Origin: Aristolochia californica
Lineage: Eukaryota > Streptophyta > Magnoliopsida > Piperales > Aristolochiaceae
NCBI GenBank assembly: GCA_029961685.1
Contig: JARWKL010000006.1
Location: 11,166,748-11,230,747 of the forward strand
Direction of reading: 5' to 3'
Length of the DNA: 64,000 bases
This document shows positions 24,701 to 37,704 of this stretch, in pieces (within the stretch, counting starts at the first letter, position 1; every line of letters starts with the position of its first letter). The position numbers and the translations under genes are program-made. Below the pieces are notes generated by a model. That model saw nothing but the letters and a program-made list of their open reading frames with translations. It was not told where the DNA came from and ran no database searches.

Positions 24701-27700
24701 GAAATCTCTTTCTTATAAAATTCCATACTATTAGGGTTGAACAAGTGATATTTCCCAAACTTCAATATCCAAATTTTTGTTTTCGTTTGTGGTGTGTGAA
24801 TCAATTTTCCTTACTTACATTTGTTGTTGTTCTAAATTTTTTTCCAGACATAAACTCTAAAATTTTCATTTTGTTGTGATCAATTTCCCTTTTTATGTCT
24901 ATGATTAGACATTAAGGGAAAAGTAAAAACTCAAGTTTTGATTTAAAAACAAAAGTACACATCTAAAATGGAAAAGCACAAATGTAGAGAGGAATAATTC
25001 CTAAAGTGTTCATAATTTATTGGGATTGCAAACTCATTCTAGTTTTTATATATTAGGTTTTGTAATAGTCGGGAAAAGGGGGACGTAGAAGATTTTTAAC
25101 TGATTGTTGACTCCCAATCCATAAGTCATTTTCTTACAAAAATATAGCCCATTACGCATGATTGACCGATAATTCACTTTACAATCATCTATGATTGTTA
25201 GGTCAGATTTTTTGTAAATGGGCAAAATAATGGTTTGTTTGACTCGGGTAAATATTCCACCGCACATTCATTTTAATGAGGTTTGGATCCCATAGGTCAT
25301 TTGTATCTTTAACATGTTTCAAGAATGCACATCCATTTTTAAAACATGTGTAGGATCAATTAGAAATCTCTTTCTTATATAATTCCAAACTATTAGGGTT
25401 GAACTAGTGGAATTTCCCAAACTAGGATATCAAAACTTTTGTGTTCATTTGTGGGGTGTCAATAAATTTTCTTTACTAACATTTGTTGTTGTTTTTACTT
25501 TTTTTACACACATAAACTCTAAATTTTTTATTTTGTTGTGATCTATTAGCCTTTTTATCTCTTTGCTTACCAGATAAAGGGAAAAGTGAAAGCTCAAGTT
25601 TTGATTTAAGAAAAAGTATACATCTAAAATGGAAATGCACAAATGTAGAGAGAAATAATTCCAAAAAGTGTTAGTATTTTTTAGGGATTGCATCCTCTTT
25701 CTAGTTTTTATATATTAGGTTTCACAATATTTGGGCAAAGAGGGAGGTGAGGAATTTTAAAGTGAGTGTTGACTCCCAATTGATAATTCATTTCTTACAA
25801 AAACGTAGCCCATTACAAATGATTGACCGATGAATCACTTTACAATCATCTATGATTGTTAGGTATGCTTTTTTTTTAAACGGGCTAAATAATGGCTTAT
25901 TTGACACGAGTAAATATCCCACTGCACATTCACTTGAGAATTTAATGAGGCGTAGATCCCATTGGTCATTTGCATCTTTAACATATTTCAAGCATGAATA
26001 TCTATAGTTAAAACATGTGTAGGATCAATTAGAAATCTCTTTCTTATAAAATTCCAAGAAATTAGGGTTGAACTAGTGGAGTTTCCCAAACTTGGATATC
26101 AAAACTTTTTTTTTCATTTGTGGTGTGTGAATAAATTTTCTCTTCTTACATTTTTTGTTGTTTTAAAGTTTTTTGCTGACATATACTCTAAAATTTTCAT
26201 TTATTTGTGATTTATTTGCCTTTTTATATCTTTGTTCACTAGATAAAGGGAGAAGTGAAATATCATGTTTTGATTTAAGAAAAAAGTATACATCTAAAAT
26301 TGAAATGCACAAATGTAGAGAGAAATAATTTCAAAAAGTGCCTTTTATTTATAGGGACAACAAACTCGTTCTAGTTTTTATATACTAGGTTTCGCAATTG
26401 TAGAGAAATGGGCGAGACGGGGAATTTTTAACTGAGCATTGACTCCTAATCCTTTAGTCATTTGTCACTAAAATATTGCCTTTACACATGATTGACCAAT
26501 AAATCACTTTACAATCATCTATGATTGTTTGGTCAGCATTTTTGTAAATGGGTAAAATAATGGCTTGTTTGACTCAGGTAAATATCCCACCGCACATTCA
26601 CTGGAGAATTTAATGATGTTTGGATCCCATAGGTCATTTGCATCTTTAACATGTTTTAAGCATGCATATCCATATTTAAAACATGTGTAGGGTCAATTAG
26701 ATATCTCTTTTTTATAAATTTCCAATCTTTTAGGGCTGAACTAATGGAATTTCCCAAACTTGGACATCAAAACTTTTATGTTCATTTGTGGTGTGTGAAT
26801 AAATTTTCTTTACTTACATTTGTTGTTGTTTTTAATTTTTTTTTCATACATAAAATCTAAAAAAATTATTTTGTTTTGATCTATTTGCCTTTTTATCTCT
26901 TTGATTACAAGACAAAGGGAAAAGTGAAAACTCAAGTTTTGATTTAAGAAAAAGGTATACATCTCAAGTGAAAATGCACAAATGTAGAGAGAGATAATTC
27001 CCAAAAGTGTCCGTAATTTTTAGGGATTGCAAACTCTTTCTTGTTTTTATATATTAGGTTTCGCAATTTTCGGGAAAAGGGGGAGGCGGGTGATTTTTAA
27101 CAAAGGGTTGACTCCCAATTCATAAGTCATTTCTTATAAAAATATAGCCTGTTGTGCATGATTGACAGATAAATCACTTTACAATCATCTATGGTTGTTA
27201 GGGAAGTTTTTTTTGTAAATGGGCAAAATAATGGCTTGTTTGACTTGGGTAAATATCCCACCGCACATTCACTTGAGTATTTAATGAGGTTTGGATCTCA
27301 TAGGTCATTTGCATCTTTATCATTTTTCTAGCATGCATATCCATATTTAAAACGTTGGTAGAATCAATTAGAAATCTCTTTCTTATAAAATTTCAAGCTA
27401 TTAGGGTTGAACTAATGGAATTTTCCAAACTAGGATATCAAAACTTTTGTGTTCATTTTTGGTGTGTGAATAAATTTTATTTACTTACATTTTTTGTTGT
27501 TTTAAATTTTTTGCATACATAAACTTTAAAATTTTCATTTTGTTGTGATTTATTTGCCTTTTTATCTCTATGTTTACAAGAAAAATGGAAAAGTGAAAAC
27601 TCAAGTTTTGTTTAAGAAAAAAGTATACATGTCAAATGGAAATGCAAAAATGTAGATAGAGATAATTCCAAAAAGTGTTCGTAATTTTTAGGGATTGGAA

Positions 27701-28729
27701 ACTCTTTCTAGTTTTTATATATTAGGTTTCGGTATAATCGGGAAAAGAGGGAGGCGGGGGATTTTTAACTGAGTGTTGTCTCCCAATCCATAAGTCATTT
27801 CTTAAAAAAATATAGCCCGTTACGCATTATTGACTGATAAATCATTTTACAATCATCTATGATTGTTTGGTCCGGTTTTTTATAAATGGGCAAAATAATG
27901 GCTTGTTTGACTCGGGTAAATATACCACCGCACGTTCACTTCAAAATTTAAAGTGGTTTGCATCCCATAGGTCATTTGCATCTTTAACATGTTTCAAGCA
28001 TGCATATCCATATTTAAAACTTGTGTAGGATCAATTAGAAATCTCTTTCTTACAAAATTCCAGGCTATTGGGGGTGAACTTGTGGAATTTTCCAAACTTG
28101 GATATCAAATATTTTGTGTTCATTTGTGGTGTGTGAATAAATTTTCTTTACTTACATTTTTTGTTGTTTTCAATTTTTTTGTAGACATAAACTCTAAAAT
28201 TTTCATTTTGTTGTGAACTATTTTCCTTTTTATCAAAGGGAAAAGTGAAATCTCATGTTTTGATTTAAGAAAAAGTATACATCTAAAATGGAAATGCACA
28301 AATGCAGAGAGAAATAATTCCAAAAATTGTCAGTAATTTTTAGGGATTGCAAACTCTTTCTAGTTTTTACTTATTAGGTTTCACAATCATCGGGAAAAGG
28401 GGGAGGTGGGGGATTTTTAACTGAGTGTTGACTCCCAATCGATAACTCATTTCTTACAAAAATATAGTCCGTTACTCATGATTGACCGATAAATCACTTT
28501 ACAATCATCTATGATTGTTAGGTCAGTTTTTGTAAATGGGCAAAATAATGGCTTGTTTGACTCGGGTAAATATCCCACCGCACATTCACTTTAATGAGGT
28601 TAGGATCCCATAGGTCATTTCCATCTTTAACATGTTTCAAGCATGTACATCCATATTTAAAACATGTGTATGATCAATGAAAACTCAAGTTTTGACTTAA
28701 GAAAAAAGTATACTTATAAAATGGAAATT
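18722..28729 (+). repeat. ~660-bp satellite array, block 3 (about 15 units)
   Basis: Fifteen intervals between landmarks at 18728, 19394, 20057, 20727, 22043, 22710, 25310, 26650, 27989 and others average 660 bp. Several unit types can be told apart: type E/F with ATCAATACTTTTG and an altered TTTATCTCTC stretch near 18.8, 21.5 and partly 22.7 kb; A (aaacatGGG near 24010 and 27350), B (CTTCAAAATTTAAAGTGG at 24601 and 27940) and C (CACTTTAATGAGG-like at 25267 and 28586). The last unit has an internal deletion at about 28678 and is cut at 28729 by the copia insertion. No host gene seen. Confidence 0.93.
27727..27743 (+). other. CENP-B-box-like 17-mer, full core match
   Basis: TTTCGGTATAATCGGGA fits nTTCGnnnnAnnCGGGn, the core of the mammalian CENP-B box, at all nine fixed positions. 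The same place in other units reads mostly TTTCGCAATCGTCGGGA, with one mismatch (A to C). Binding by a plant protein is not known; the match may be chance. Confidence 0.4.
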
Positions 28730-29370
28730 GTTGAATTTAGGACCCCTTTTCCATAGTCATGAGCAAAAGAAAGAAAAAATAAAATGAGAGAAAAGGGGAG
28801 AAGTGCTCTCGGGTAGAGCAGAAAAAATTAAAAGGGAAAGGATGAGTTGCTTCAAGCAAGGTGGGGGAGAGAGAGAACCAAACTCGGGATTGAATGTGTT
28901 GTTTGATTAATTCCGAATTACAAGACCTCTATTTATAGTAGAGGAGGAGGTACATTCCTTATACAACTTATCATTCAATCCTAATTACATTCAAGCTCTA
29001 ACTGTTCAATATAAGTAAGTCTATTCAAACTAGGAGTCCTAGAAGACAAATTGGAGTAGAACTAGAAGTCCTTTATTATTCATGTGCTCATAATGGATAA
29101 GCCAGCTCGTGGCCTTGTCCATGTGGGCCCTTCATTATCCTCCAACACACCTAGATAAGAGTGCCAGCTCGTGAGATCTTTGTGGGTCCCACTTGATCTT
29201 CAAGTCTTCTAAATCAATTCACCTTGTGCTTCTTGATTCCTTAACTTGTGCTTGCTTTGGGAGAGGACTCTTCTTGGTATCCCAAGTCCTCTAGGATTCT
29301 TCTTGATGGCCTAAGTCCACATGGTGGGTCCCACCAGCTAGAGCACCATGGTGGGCCCCACATTGTAACA
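28730..29370 (-). repeat. 3' LTR of copia element (641 bp)
   Basis: Plus-strand ends are TGTTGAATTTAGG and CATTGTAACA. The boundary with the coding side is fixed by the adjacent purine tract; the outer boundary is where satellite sequence stops. On the minus strand CTATAAAT reads at 28931-28938, a plausible TATA box. No second LTR copy is present in the window for comparison. Confidence 0.8.
28931..28938 (-). promoter_or_regulatory. TATA-like box in copia LTR
   Basis: CTATAAAT, continuing as AGAGG on the minus strand, lies mid-LTR where a copia promoter is expected. It is in the 3' copy and would read outward into satellite. Function is inferred only. Confidence 0.5.
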
Positions 29371-29391
29371 CTCCCCCTCAAGGTGGGGGAG
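29371..29391 (-). other. Polypurine tract of copia element
   Basis: On the minus strand, ACCTTGAGGGGGAG directly precedes the LTR's TGTTACAATG, the typical plant copia arrangement. The tract overlaps the pol stop codon at 29378-29380. Confidence 0.8.
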
Positions 29392-31486
29392 AGAAGACGT
29401 CATAAACACCCAATTTGCTGCATATGGTAGACATAATCGTGTGAGTGACTGGTTTGGTGAGGATGTCTGCAACTTAATTTTGTGATGAGATGTGCTTCAA
29501 GGATAAGAGACCAGCTTGGAATTTTTCTCGTATAAAGTGGCAATCGACCTCAATGTGTTTTTTCCTCTCATGGAAGACTAGATTAGATGCAATAAGTATT
29601 GCTGCTTGGTTCTCACAATATAGATCCATTGGAGCTTCTTTATAAAATCCCAATTCAGTGAGAATGGGCTTTATCCATAAAAGTTTACTTACAGTGTGTG
29701 TCATGGCTCTGTATTCTGCTTCTGCATCGGACCGTGCTACCACATTCTATTTTTTGCTTTTTCATGTAACCAGATTTCCTCCAACCATCGTGCAAAACCC
29801 AGAAGTAGATTTTCTATCATCAGGGCATCCAGCCCAGTCTGCATCCGCAAATCCCTCTATGTTGAAGTGTCCATGTTTTTTATAGAGGGGCCCCCTTCTA
29901 GGAGCCCTTTTCAGATAACGTAGTATCCTCTCAAGTTTGCCAATGACTAAGTTGTGGCTTGTGCATGTACTGACTTACCACACTTACTGCATATGAAATA
30001 TCTGGCCTCGTTACACATAGGTAAATATGACGTCCAACTAACCTTTGATATTTATGTCCACGTCTTCTCCAGTGCCTCCACATAACTTTTTATTTGCATC
30101 CATAAGAGTGTCTACCAGTTTGCATCCCAACATACTTGTTTCTTCTAGTAGATCAAGGGCATATTTTCTTTGGGATAGAATAATCCCATGTCTGGATTGT
30201 AAGACCTCAATACCCAAAAAGTATTTTAGTAATCCAAGATCCTTCGTCTTGAATTTAGCACAAATTCTTTCTTTTATTTTTTGAATGCCCTCAGAATCAC
30301 TCCCAGTTAAAATAATATTGTCAACATAAGCAACTAGAATCACCTTACCTCTTGTTGTGTTCTCAATAAATACTGAGTGGTCTACAGAGCATTTGTAGAA
30401 ACCTGCCTTTATGATGGCTTGACTAAATTTCTCAAACCATGCTCGTGGGGATTGCTTAAGTCCATATAGAGATTTTTTAAGGCGACATACAGACTCACCC
30501 TCAAACACATATCTAGGTGGTTGTTTCGTATAAATCTCTTCTTTGATATCACCATTGAGAAAAACATTTTTAACGTCCAGTTGATATAAGGGCCAAAATG
30601 AATTAGCTGCCAAGGATAATAATATACGTACCGAGGTCATTTTTGCCACTGGAAAGAATGTCTCATCATAATCAATGCCATAGCATTGAGTGTAACCTTT
30701 TGCAACCAGTCGAGCCTTAACACGTGCAATGCTCCCATCTGGATTATGTTTCACTGTATAAACCCACTTGTAACCAACGGGTTTTTTATCTTTAGATAGT
30801 GGAACCAGAGACATGTGTGATTACCATTAAGGGCCTTCATCTCTTCATCCATTGCTGCCTTCCACCCTGGATGTTGTAGAGCCTCCTGATATGACTATGG
30901 AACATATATAGAGGAAGTAGAAGAAAGAAACTGACAACATAGTGGTGAGAGGCGATGATGAGACACAAAATTGTAAATGGGATGAGAAGTAGAAGATTGA
31001 GTGCATGAACGAGGTTCTTTTCTGATAGCAATAGGGCGAGTATAAAATTGAGGACCAAAAATGACTGGTGATGAAGGACTTACCTTTGGTGGATTCGATA
31101 ACTCGGCAGGTGTTGTATCGGCCATTGTCTCTTGGGGCTGATTAATCTCTGTATCACGAGGCACAACCGGTCTAGGAGAATTTGATACTAATGACATACC
31201 AGGTGGAGCGTTGTCAGAATAATATGATGAGTCTTCAAAGAATGTTACATCCCTGGACACAAATAAATGTTGCAAAGAGGGACTATAACAAACATAACCC
31301 TTATGTGTACAGGAGTATCCCAAAAAGATACATTTTATAGATTTAGGGTCAAGTTTACTGTGTCTAGGCAAAGTATTATGGACGAAACATTGACAACCGA
31401 AGACTCTCAATGGTAATGCGAACTGATTGTCATGCGGTAATAATTTAGAGTAGGGTGATTTATTCTCAAGAACAGTAGATGGTAGG
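29378..31486 (-). pseudogene. Copia Pol remnant (integrase C-terminus, RT, RNase H)
   Basis: Minus strand, read from right to left. 30895-31486 holds the integrase C-terminal part (LRVFGCQCFVHN, KCIFLGYS). RT follows at 30038-30814 with YKWVYTVK, RLVAKGYTQ, the first catalytic Asp in YQLDVKNVFLNG (residue 80 of that stretch), SLYGLKQSPRAW and YVDN where the family has YVDD (Asn codon 30317-30319). RNase H shows DADWAGCPDDRKSTSGF near 29830, ARSDAEAEYRAM and HIEVDCHFIREK; the frame ends ADILTKPVT...SPP at 29378. Breaks: a frameshift between 30895 and 30814, stops between RT and RNase H, and a stop at 29474. The RT and RNase H pieces share a frame. It is non-functional. Confidence 0.9.
31482..31486. 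other. Target-site duplication GTAGG (left)
   Basis: GTAGG precedes the left Athila LTR and recurs right after the right LTR at 41736-41740. Both flanks are copia integrase; with one copy removed the reading frame CFLTNRLPSTVLENK becomes continuous. Confidence 0.92.
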
Positions 31487-32868
31487 TGATGTAAAATTTA
31501 GTTAAATCGGCTTTTATACCTCGCAAGCGTACGAATCGTTCATGTAATTTAGCGGGAAGCGAGGGTCATATCCATAGGGAGGACTGAATTTTGTGTATTC
31601 TTCAGTCAACTAGCCTAACCAAATATGATGAATTAATCTGAACTAAACACTAATTATATCTTAAATTATCAAGCAATCATCTGGTTAACTACTTGCACAA
31701 CAGGAAACGTCAACTCTGGATTTTACGGTGACCCGTGCCTTTCTCGAGCGCCACGTAACCACGAATCCGATTTCTCAATCCTTGCGTCTAGCCCCTCTCG
31801 GGCGCATAGAGTGAAAAACAGAAATCGGATTAAAATACCAAAGTCCAACCTAAATTATAATCCTACCCTAACTAGCAAATTTAATCAAATATCCGGAAAA
31901 AAAAAATATTCAATAAATATTAATTATTAAATCAAATTTAATAAACATTCAAAACATAAGTTCAAACTATATAAAAAATTAAATTCCAAAATGATGAATT
32001 ACTCCCCTTCTCCTTCCTCTCGCTCGGGCAGCAGACTCGTTCTCACGGGTGCTGCAATTTCCCGAAATTGATGGCTTCGGGTAGCAAGAGTGAGTGGCCG
32101 AAGGTAGAGACGAAGCCGGCGACGAAGGATAGAAGCCGACGGATGGAGGTGACGTCCAACGAAGAACGAAACAGAGCTGAAGTCCTCTAACCGGCTCTCT
32201 CGAGTCTTGGTCGGAGTGGGAATAGCCCCGGGAATGGTTGGAAATATGTAATTAACGCCGGAGGATGTCGGAATGCGGAATTGGCATCGGAGAAGCCCTC
32301 TCGGATCACCTCTTGGCTTGGCGAGCAGAAACTGGCATTGTCGAACTCACCGCGACGGAGACTCTCTCGAGCTCTCCTTGGGTCTATTCTCGGTTGCCGT
32401 ACGGCGGTGGACGGCAGTGGACGACAGTGGCGCGGTGAACAACGGTGGCAAACTCCTCTCGGGTCTTCCCCTGTTTCGGTCCAAGGTCCTCTGTTTTGGT
32501 CGATGCTCCTCCCTTCCGTCGACGCTCACCTTTTCCCTTTAATACGATTTTCTTTGTTTTAAAACGATTTGCCCTAAAAATCACCTTCATTTCACTAAGG
32601 GCATTTTGGTAAATATATCCTTCTCCACCAAAATTCTCCTGAAATTCCATAATTGAATCCATAAAAAGCATTTCAGGAATAAATAAACCCTAAAAGCAAT
32701 GAAATCTAATTCATAAGAGAAAAATATGCAATATAGATAGTGATTAATGCCAAATTCAATAAATGCACGTTTCATTTGAAAACTGATAAATAACCACCTA
32801 TAACACAATTATAAAGGTTATTCTAATATAATTAACCTAGTTCTCATGTCAAAATATGGCATCTATCA
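31487..32868 (-). repeat. 3' LTR of Athila-like element (1,382 bp)
   Basis: Plus-strand ends TGATGTAAAATT and GGCATCTATCA. It matches 40367-41735 closely, and the reverse complement matches the solo LTR at 48130-49623. Open frames on both strands around 32273-32808 have no recognisable domain and are shared only as LTR sequence, so none is called a gene. Confidence 0.92.
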
Positions 32869-32869
32869 C

Positions 32870-32885
32870 ACCCCCAAACCTAAAT
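32870..32885 (-). other. Polypurine tract of Athila-like element
   Basis: On the minus strand TTTAGGTTTGGGGG followed by TG leads into the LTR start TGATAGATG. This is the expected plus-strand priming site. Confidence 0.75.
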
Positions 32886-34721
32886 CTTTGCTAGTCCCTA
32901 GCAAAACAACAATCAAACCAAAATTAAGCCTAGGAAAAAAAATGCCACTTTCGTAGGGAGCACGATTGCATTTAGCGCATGCAACAAGCTGTTAAACCCC
33001 TACTTTGCAGTAGTGGACAAGTTATGTCTCATGAGGGTTTGCATGGAATTTACCCACAAAATTCATCTAAATCAATAATATAAAAAGAAAACTAAAGAAA
33101 ATTTACTCCTCATTAGCATATGACTAACACTTAGTATCGTAAAATATCTGAAAATCATATGAGATCCTGTGCAATTTTAAAACCTGTGTAAAATATAGCA
33201 TATTATCAATCCAAATACACTCATTGTTACTCCACCTGAACCAATGTGACCCATAAGCAATTACTTCAACAGAAAAAAGAGGCAACAAATAACAATAAAA
33301 TCTTGGTCACATCACAATTAAGAGAAAATAGTAGAGTAAGCCTGTTGTTTGACAATCTCACAAAAGAAATATACCAATTTCAATCTTGACCTGCAACTTC
33401 TTTCAAATTACAATTCATCATCAAAGTTAAGGAAACTCATTGCTTCCAGATTTAAAACCATTTTACGCTATTACCAGCTCATTTTTGCTATTACCAACAT
33501 AATTTTTGTTTCACTGAATACTTTTAGTATTACCACCATTTTGTATTCATCTTCACTGCACATACACTTATTTTTAAGTAACCGATTGTTCCGGTGCATG
33601 CCCTTGGATTTGCCCAGGCTGTTTCTGAAGTTATCTGTCTTTTGCAAGCAAGAGCATTTTCATTTGCATTCATACATTACAACAAGGAATTTCACTGAGG
33701 TATAAAAAGGAATGAGTTCAAACAGGCATACAAGACTATTCAGACTAACATAGATCAACACTAGATTTACATGTTCTCTTTTGAAACTAAGTTCCAAGTC
33801 TAATGCAATAGTAAGTTATCCCACTGAATTCTCATGAATCACAACAAATGATATCAGATTTGTAATAGGCATATTCTACACAATTTTTTTGGAAAAATTT
33901 TGAAACACATTTGAGCAACTTATTTTAACTCTACTAACGTTAACCACATACTAAGAGGAGTAATTTGAAAACCACGAACAGAAATCAAAAGAAAATTATT
34001 GCTAAGACATAAAAGAGTCGTTTCCCCCCCAAACCTAAACCTGACATCGTCCTCAATGGGGAAAAGTTAAAACACCAGAACGACTACAAAAAGGAATAAC
34101 AACTTAGCTAGTTATACTCCAGCAGGGTGAGGGTTAAACTCCCTCAGGGCTCCTAAATCCATAGGTGGGACCATATGTGTTTGGTCAACAATAATACCGA
34201 AAAGTCAATAATGACCCCCAGGAATGATACATAGTCTCCCTCGAAGAAGGTTTACTCATATCAGCTGTACCTGTAGGTAATCATCCATAGATGAAACCGC
34301 TATCCCACATCACACTTTGAAGAAATCTCCGTGTGACTGGCCACTGAAGGCAGCAGGAATCACGTGCTGAACAAAAGCCCTTAAGTTACTCACCATAAGG
34401 TTTTCATTCAATACTTCAAGATCGAACTGGTCAATCCTAGAACGGTTGTTTGAGTACAGACCTCTCAAACTAGGGACTAAAAGTCTGGTCATCGACTACC
34501 GGAACCATTTATGCTCTCAGCCGGCAAGAGAGTACCCCGAGTCCATGATGGGGCCGGCATCGCCGAGGGACCTCCAATCAATCAAGACCAGAGTACACCA
34601 AAGGTTATCCCAAATAAGAATGAATAAACCAAAAATAAAACTGTAATGTACAAAGGGATAGAAACGTGGGGATTGCCCACAATGTGCTAAGTTTATAGTC
34701 ATAAGCAAGACTCTGAAGCAT
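32886..34721 (-). other. Non-coding 3' region of Athila-like element
   Basis: About 1.8 kb between integrase and the 3' purine tract, the position where some Athila relatives carry an env-like ORF. Here I see only short open frames (for example 33349-33705 on the plus strand and 34310-34492 on the minus strand) with no recognisable motif, transmembrane pattern or repeat. A second purine-tract copy is at 34024-34042. Confidence 0.6.
34024..34042 (-). other. Internal second polypurine-like tract
   Basis: CCCCCAAACCTAAA (plus strand, 34026-34039) repeats exactly the 14 bases at 32871-32884 that form the 3' purine tract. It lies about 1.15 kb further inside the element. It could act as an extra plus-strand primer site; this is inference from the identity alone. 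Confidence 0.5.
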
Positions 34722-35825
34722 TCAAGATGAAATGACAGGTTCCTCCAAGAAAATCACCATCACCTCCTCCGGTGTGGGGACATTCTCAAGATACAGTTTG
34801 AGCCTCTGACCGTTAACTTTGAAGACCGACCCATCTTCGTGATTGCGGATCTCAATAGCGCCATGAGGAAACACCTGTGTAACTTCAAATGGACCGAACC
34901 ACCTGGATCTTAGCTTCCCTGGAAACAAATGCAATTGCGAGTTATAAAGTAAAACATTCTGTCCAACAGTAAAAGACTTGCGAAAAATAGATTTATCATG
35001 TAAAAGCTTTGTTCGCTCCTTATACAGTTTGGCATTCTCATAAGCATCATGATGTATCTCCTCCAACTCATTCAATTTCAATTTTCTCTCCTCACCCGCT
35101 TGAGTCAAATAAAAATTCAAAGCCTTAATGGCCCAATAAGCTCTATGCTCAAGCTCAACAGGTAGATGACATGCTTTGCCGAACACTAGGTGAAATGGAG
35201 ACATCCCAATAGGAGTCTTATAAGCGGTTCGATAGGCCCATAAGGCATCGTCCAATCGAGTGGACCAATCTTTCCTATCAAAGCGAACCGACTTCTCCAA
35301 AATCCGTTTGATCTCCCTATTAGAGATTTCCACTTGACCACAAGTTTGCGGGTGGTACGGAGTGGACACCCGATGAGTGATGGAATATTTCTTCAATAAG
35401 GTCTCAAATGCTCTGTTACAAAAATGAGATCCCCCATCACTGATGATCGCTCTCGGGGTACCAAACCGATTAAAGATATTTTCTTTTAAAAAATTTACCA
35501 CCACTTTGTGATCATTTGTCTTACAAGCAATAGCTTCAATCCATTTAGAGACATATTCAACAGCAACAAGGATGTATTGATAGCCGAACGAGACAGGAAA
35601 AGGACCCATGAAGTCAATACCCCACACATCAAACAATTCAACAATAAGAATGGGGTTAAGAGGAATCATGTTCTTCCTAGACAAACAACCAGTTCGTTGG
35701 CATTTATCACACACACGACAAAACTCATGGGCATCTCTAAATAATGAAGGCCAATAGAAACCACATTGCAAGACTTTAGCCGCGGTCTTTCTAGCACCAA
35801 AATGTCCACCACATGCGTGGGAATG
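34722..35825 (-). pseudogene. Integrase of Athila-like element
   Basis: Inserts the DNA copy into chromosomes. The HHCC zinc finger is present: the two His lie in HSHACGGHF just past a TGA stop at about 35826-35828, and the Cys pair in CRVCDKCQ. The catalytic core has D (WGIDFMGP), D (IISDGGSHF) and E ([10 protein letters not shown]); counted from the Met at 35771 these are residues 53, 112 and 148, with the canonical 35 residues between the last Asp and Glu. A C-terminal [16 protein letters not shown] region, typical for gypsy integrases, follows and the frame stops at 34722. No chromodomain is seen. From 35771 the frame is intact, but the upstream TGA separates it from RT. It is in the same frame as RT. 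Confidence 0.9.
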
Positions 35826-37671
35826 TCAAAATTCAAGAATGTTGGCAAAGTCTTGCTCATGTACACAACGCCTAATGACTTGGTCAAAACACACCTTGAA
35901 CAAATAAGGGTCATCCGAAAAAAAATGTTTGACTTGGGAAAATAATTTCAACCGATCTTGTTTACTCCAATAATCAGGAATCTTATGAGTTACAAGATAG
36001 TTGACTATGTCAGCAAACCAAGGCAACTGGGATACTTGGAGAAGTTGTTCATCAGGGAAGGAATCATTTAAAGGAAGGAATCCTTCCTGAGGTGCTACAC
36101 AGAACCTAGATAGATGATCAGCAACAACATTCTCACAACCCTTCTTATCTCGAATCTCAAGGTCAAATTCTTGCAATTGCAAGATCCATCTAATCAAGCC
36201 AGGTTTAGTGTCCTTGATGGATAATAAGTACTTCAAAGCAGAATGATCAGTGAACACTATAACCTTTGACCCTAACAGATATGATTTGAATTTTTTCAAG
36301 GCAAACACAACAGCTAGCAACTCCTTCTCAGTGGTAGTGTAATTCAATTGATCATCATGAAGAGTGTGGCTAGCATACTGAATGACACATGGAATTTTAT
36401 CCCTTTTTTGCCCCAAAACAGCCTCCAATGCATAGTCAGAGGCATCACACATCAACTCAAAAGGCAAAGACCAAGTAGGGGGTTGGACAATGGGTGCAGT
36501 GGACAAAAATTTCTTCAGTGTCTCAAAAGCATGAATACATGCATCATCAAAGGCAAAAGCAACCTCTTGAGCAAGCAAATTCGTCAAAGGACGAGAAATT
36601 TTGCTAAAGTCCTTAATGAAACACCTATAGAACCCAGCATGGCCAAGGAAAGAACGCACCCCCTTCATAGAAGTAGGTGGTGGCAGATTGGTAATTAGGT
36701 CAACCTTGGCTTTGTCCACATCTACACCCCGCTCAGACACTACATGTCCTAAAACAATTCCTTCTTTTACCATGAAGCGGCATTTCTCCCAACTCAAGAC
36801 TAAATTGGACTTAATGCAACGGGACAATACGAGTGAAAGATTGTGCAGACATTTATCAAAACTAGAGCCAAACACAGAAAAGTCATCCATAAAGACCTCT
36901 AAAAAGTCACCAATCATGTCAGAAAAGATACTCGTCATGCACCGTTGGAAAGTGGCGGGCGCATTGCATAAACCAAAAGGCATGTGTCTGTAAGTATAGT
37001 TGCCAAACGGACACGTGAATGTGGTCTTTTCCTGGTCTTCTAGAGCAATGAGAATTTGATTGTAGCCGGAGTATCCATCTAAGAAGCAATAAAAATTATG
37101 GCCGGCCAATCGCTCTAGTACCTGATCAATGAAAGGTAGTGGGAAGTGATCCTTCCTAGTGGCGGAATTAAGTTTTCTATAGTCAATGCAGACACGCCAC
37201 TTGGTGGTAGTTCTTGTTAGAATCAATTCACCACTCTCATTTTTCATTATCGTTATCCCCCCTTTCTTAAGGACAACTTGAATTGGACTCACCCAGGTGC
37301 TATCGGAAATAGGGTAAATGATTCCTGTCACAAACAATCTGATGACTTCTTCTCTCATGTGGGGCTTTAGTCCCCTCCTCCAAATGAATACGATGCATGC
37401 ATATGGAGGGGCTAATCCCTTTTAAGGCATCAAGAGTCCACCCCAATGCCTCTCTGTGTGCTTGTAAAACTTCAATCAATTGTTCCTCCTGCTCAATACT
37501 CAAATCAGAGGAAATAATGATTGGTAATGAGTTCATGGGCCCCAAGAACGCATACTTCAACGTGGGAGGAAGTGGCTTAAGATCTAGCTTGGAAGTTTCA
37601 AGAGGTTTGTCCAAGTCAAGAGGAAGATCCTGTGGATGATCAGTTGTGATAACCTCATAAGCTTCCTCCAA
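35826..37671 (-). pseudogene. Reverse transcriptase-RNase H of Athila-like element
   Basis: Makes DNA from element RNA. The N-terminal lead-in [19 protein letters not shown] (37300-37671) is in a different frame from the rest, so a frameshift lies near 37350. In the 510-residue stretch starting at 37358: [13 protein letters not shown] (22-34), [20 protein letters not shown] (57-76), first catalytic Asp in [10 protein letters not shown] (94), [16 protein letters not shown], the catalytic pair in [10 protein letters not shown] (158-159), then RNase H with Asp in CDASD (315), Glu in TTEKELLAV, Asp in [10 protein letters not shown] (381) and Asp in VVADHLSRF (424). The catalytic residues seen are all kept. 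PYLFKVC, the usual start of the integrase finger region, is near the end. Confidence 0.92.
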
Positions 37672-37704
37672 CAGAGGTGCAGAACTGAGTAAAGAATCAA
37701 CCTC

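Noticed and set aside
32273..32808. Overlapping open frames of 60-95 codons on both strands (and their copies at 40935-41675 and 48190-48698)
   Set aside because: They lie inside the Athila-family LTRs in GC-richer sequence and have no recognisable domain. Their presence in three places reflects the LTR copies.
32886..34721. Possible env-like gene in the Athila-like element
   Set aside because: No open frame longer than ~120 codons and no membrane or signal pattern on the element's strand; only the position suggests it.
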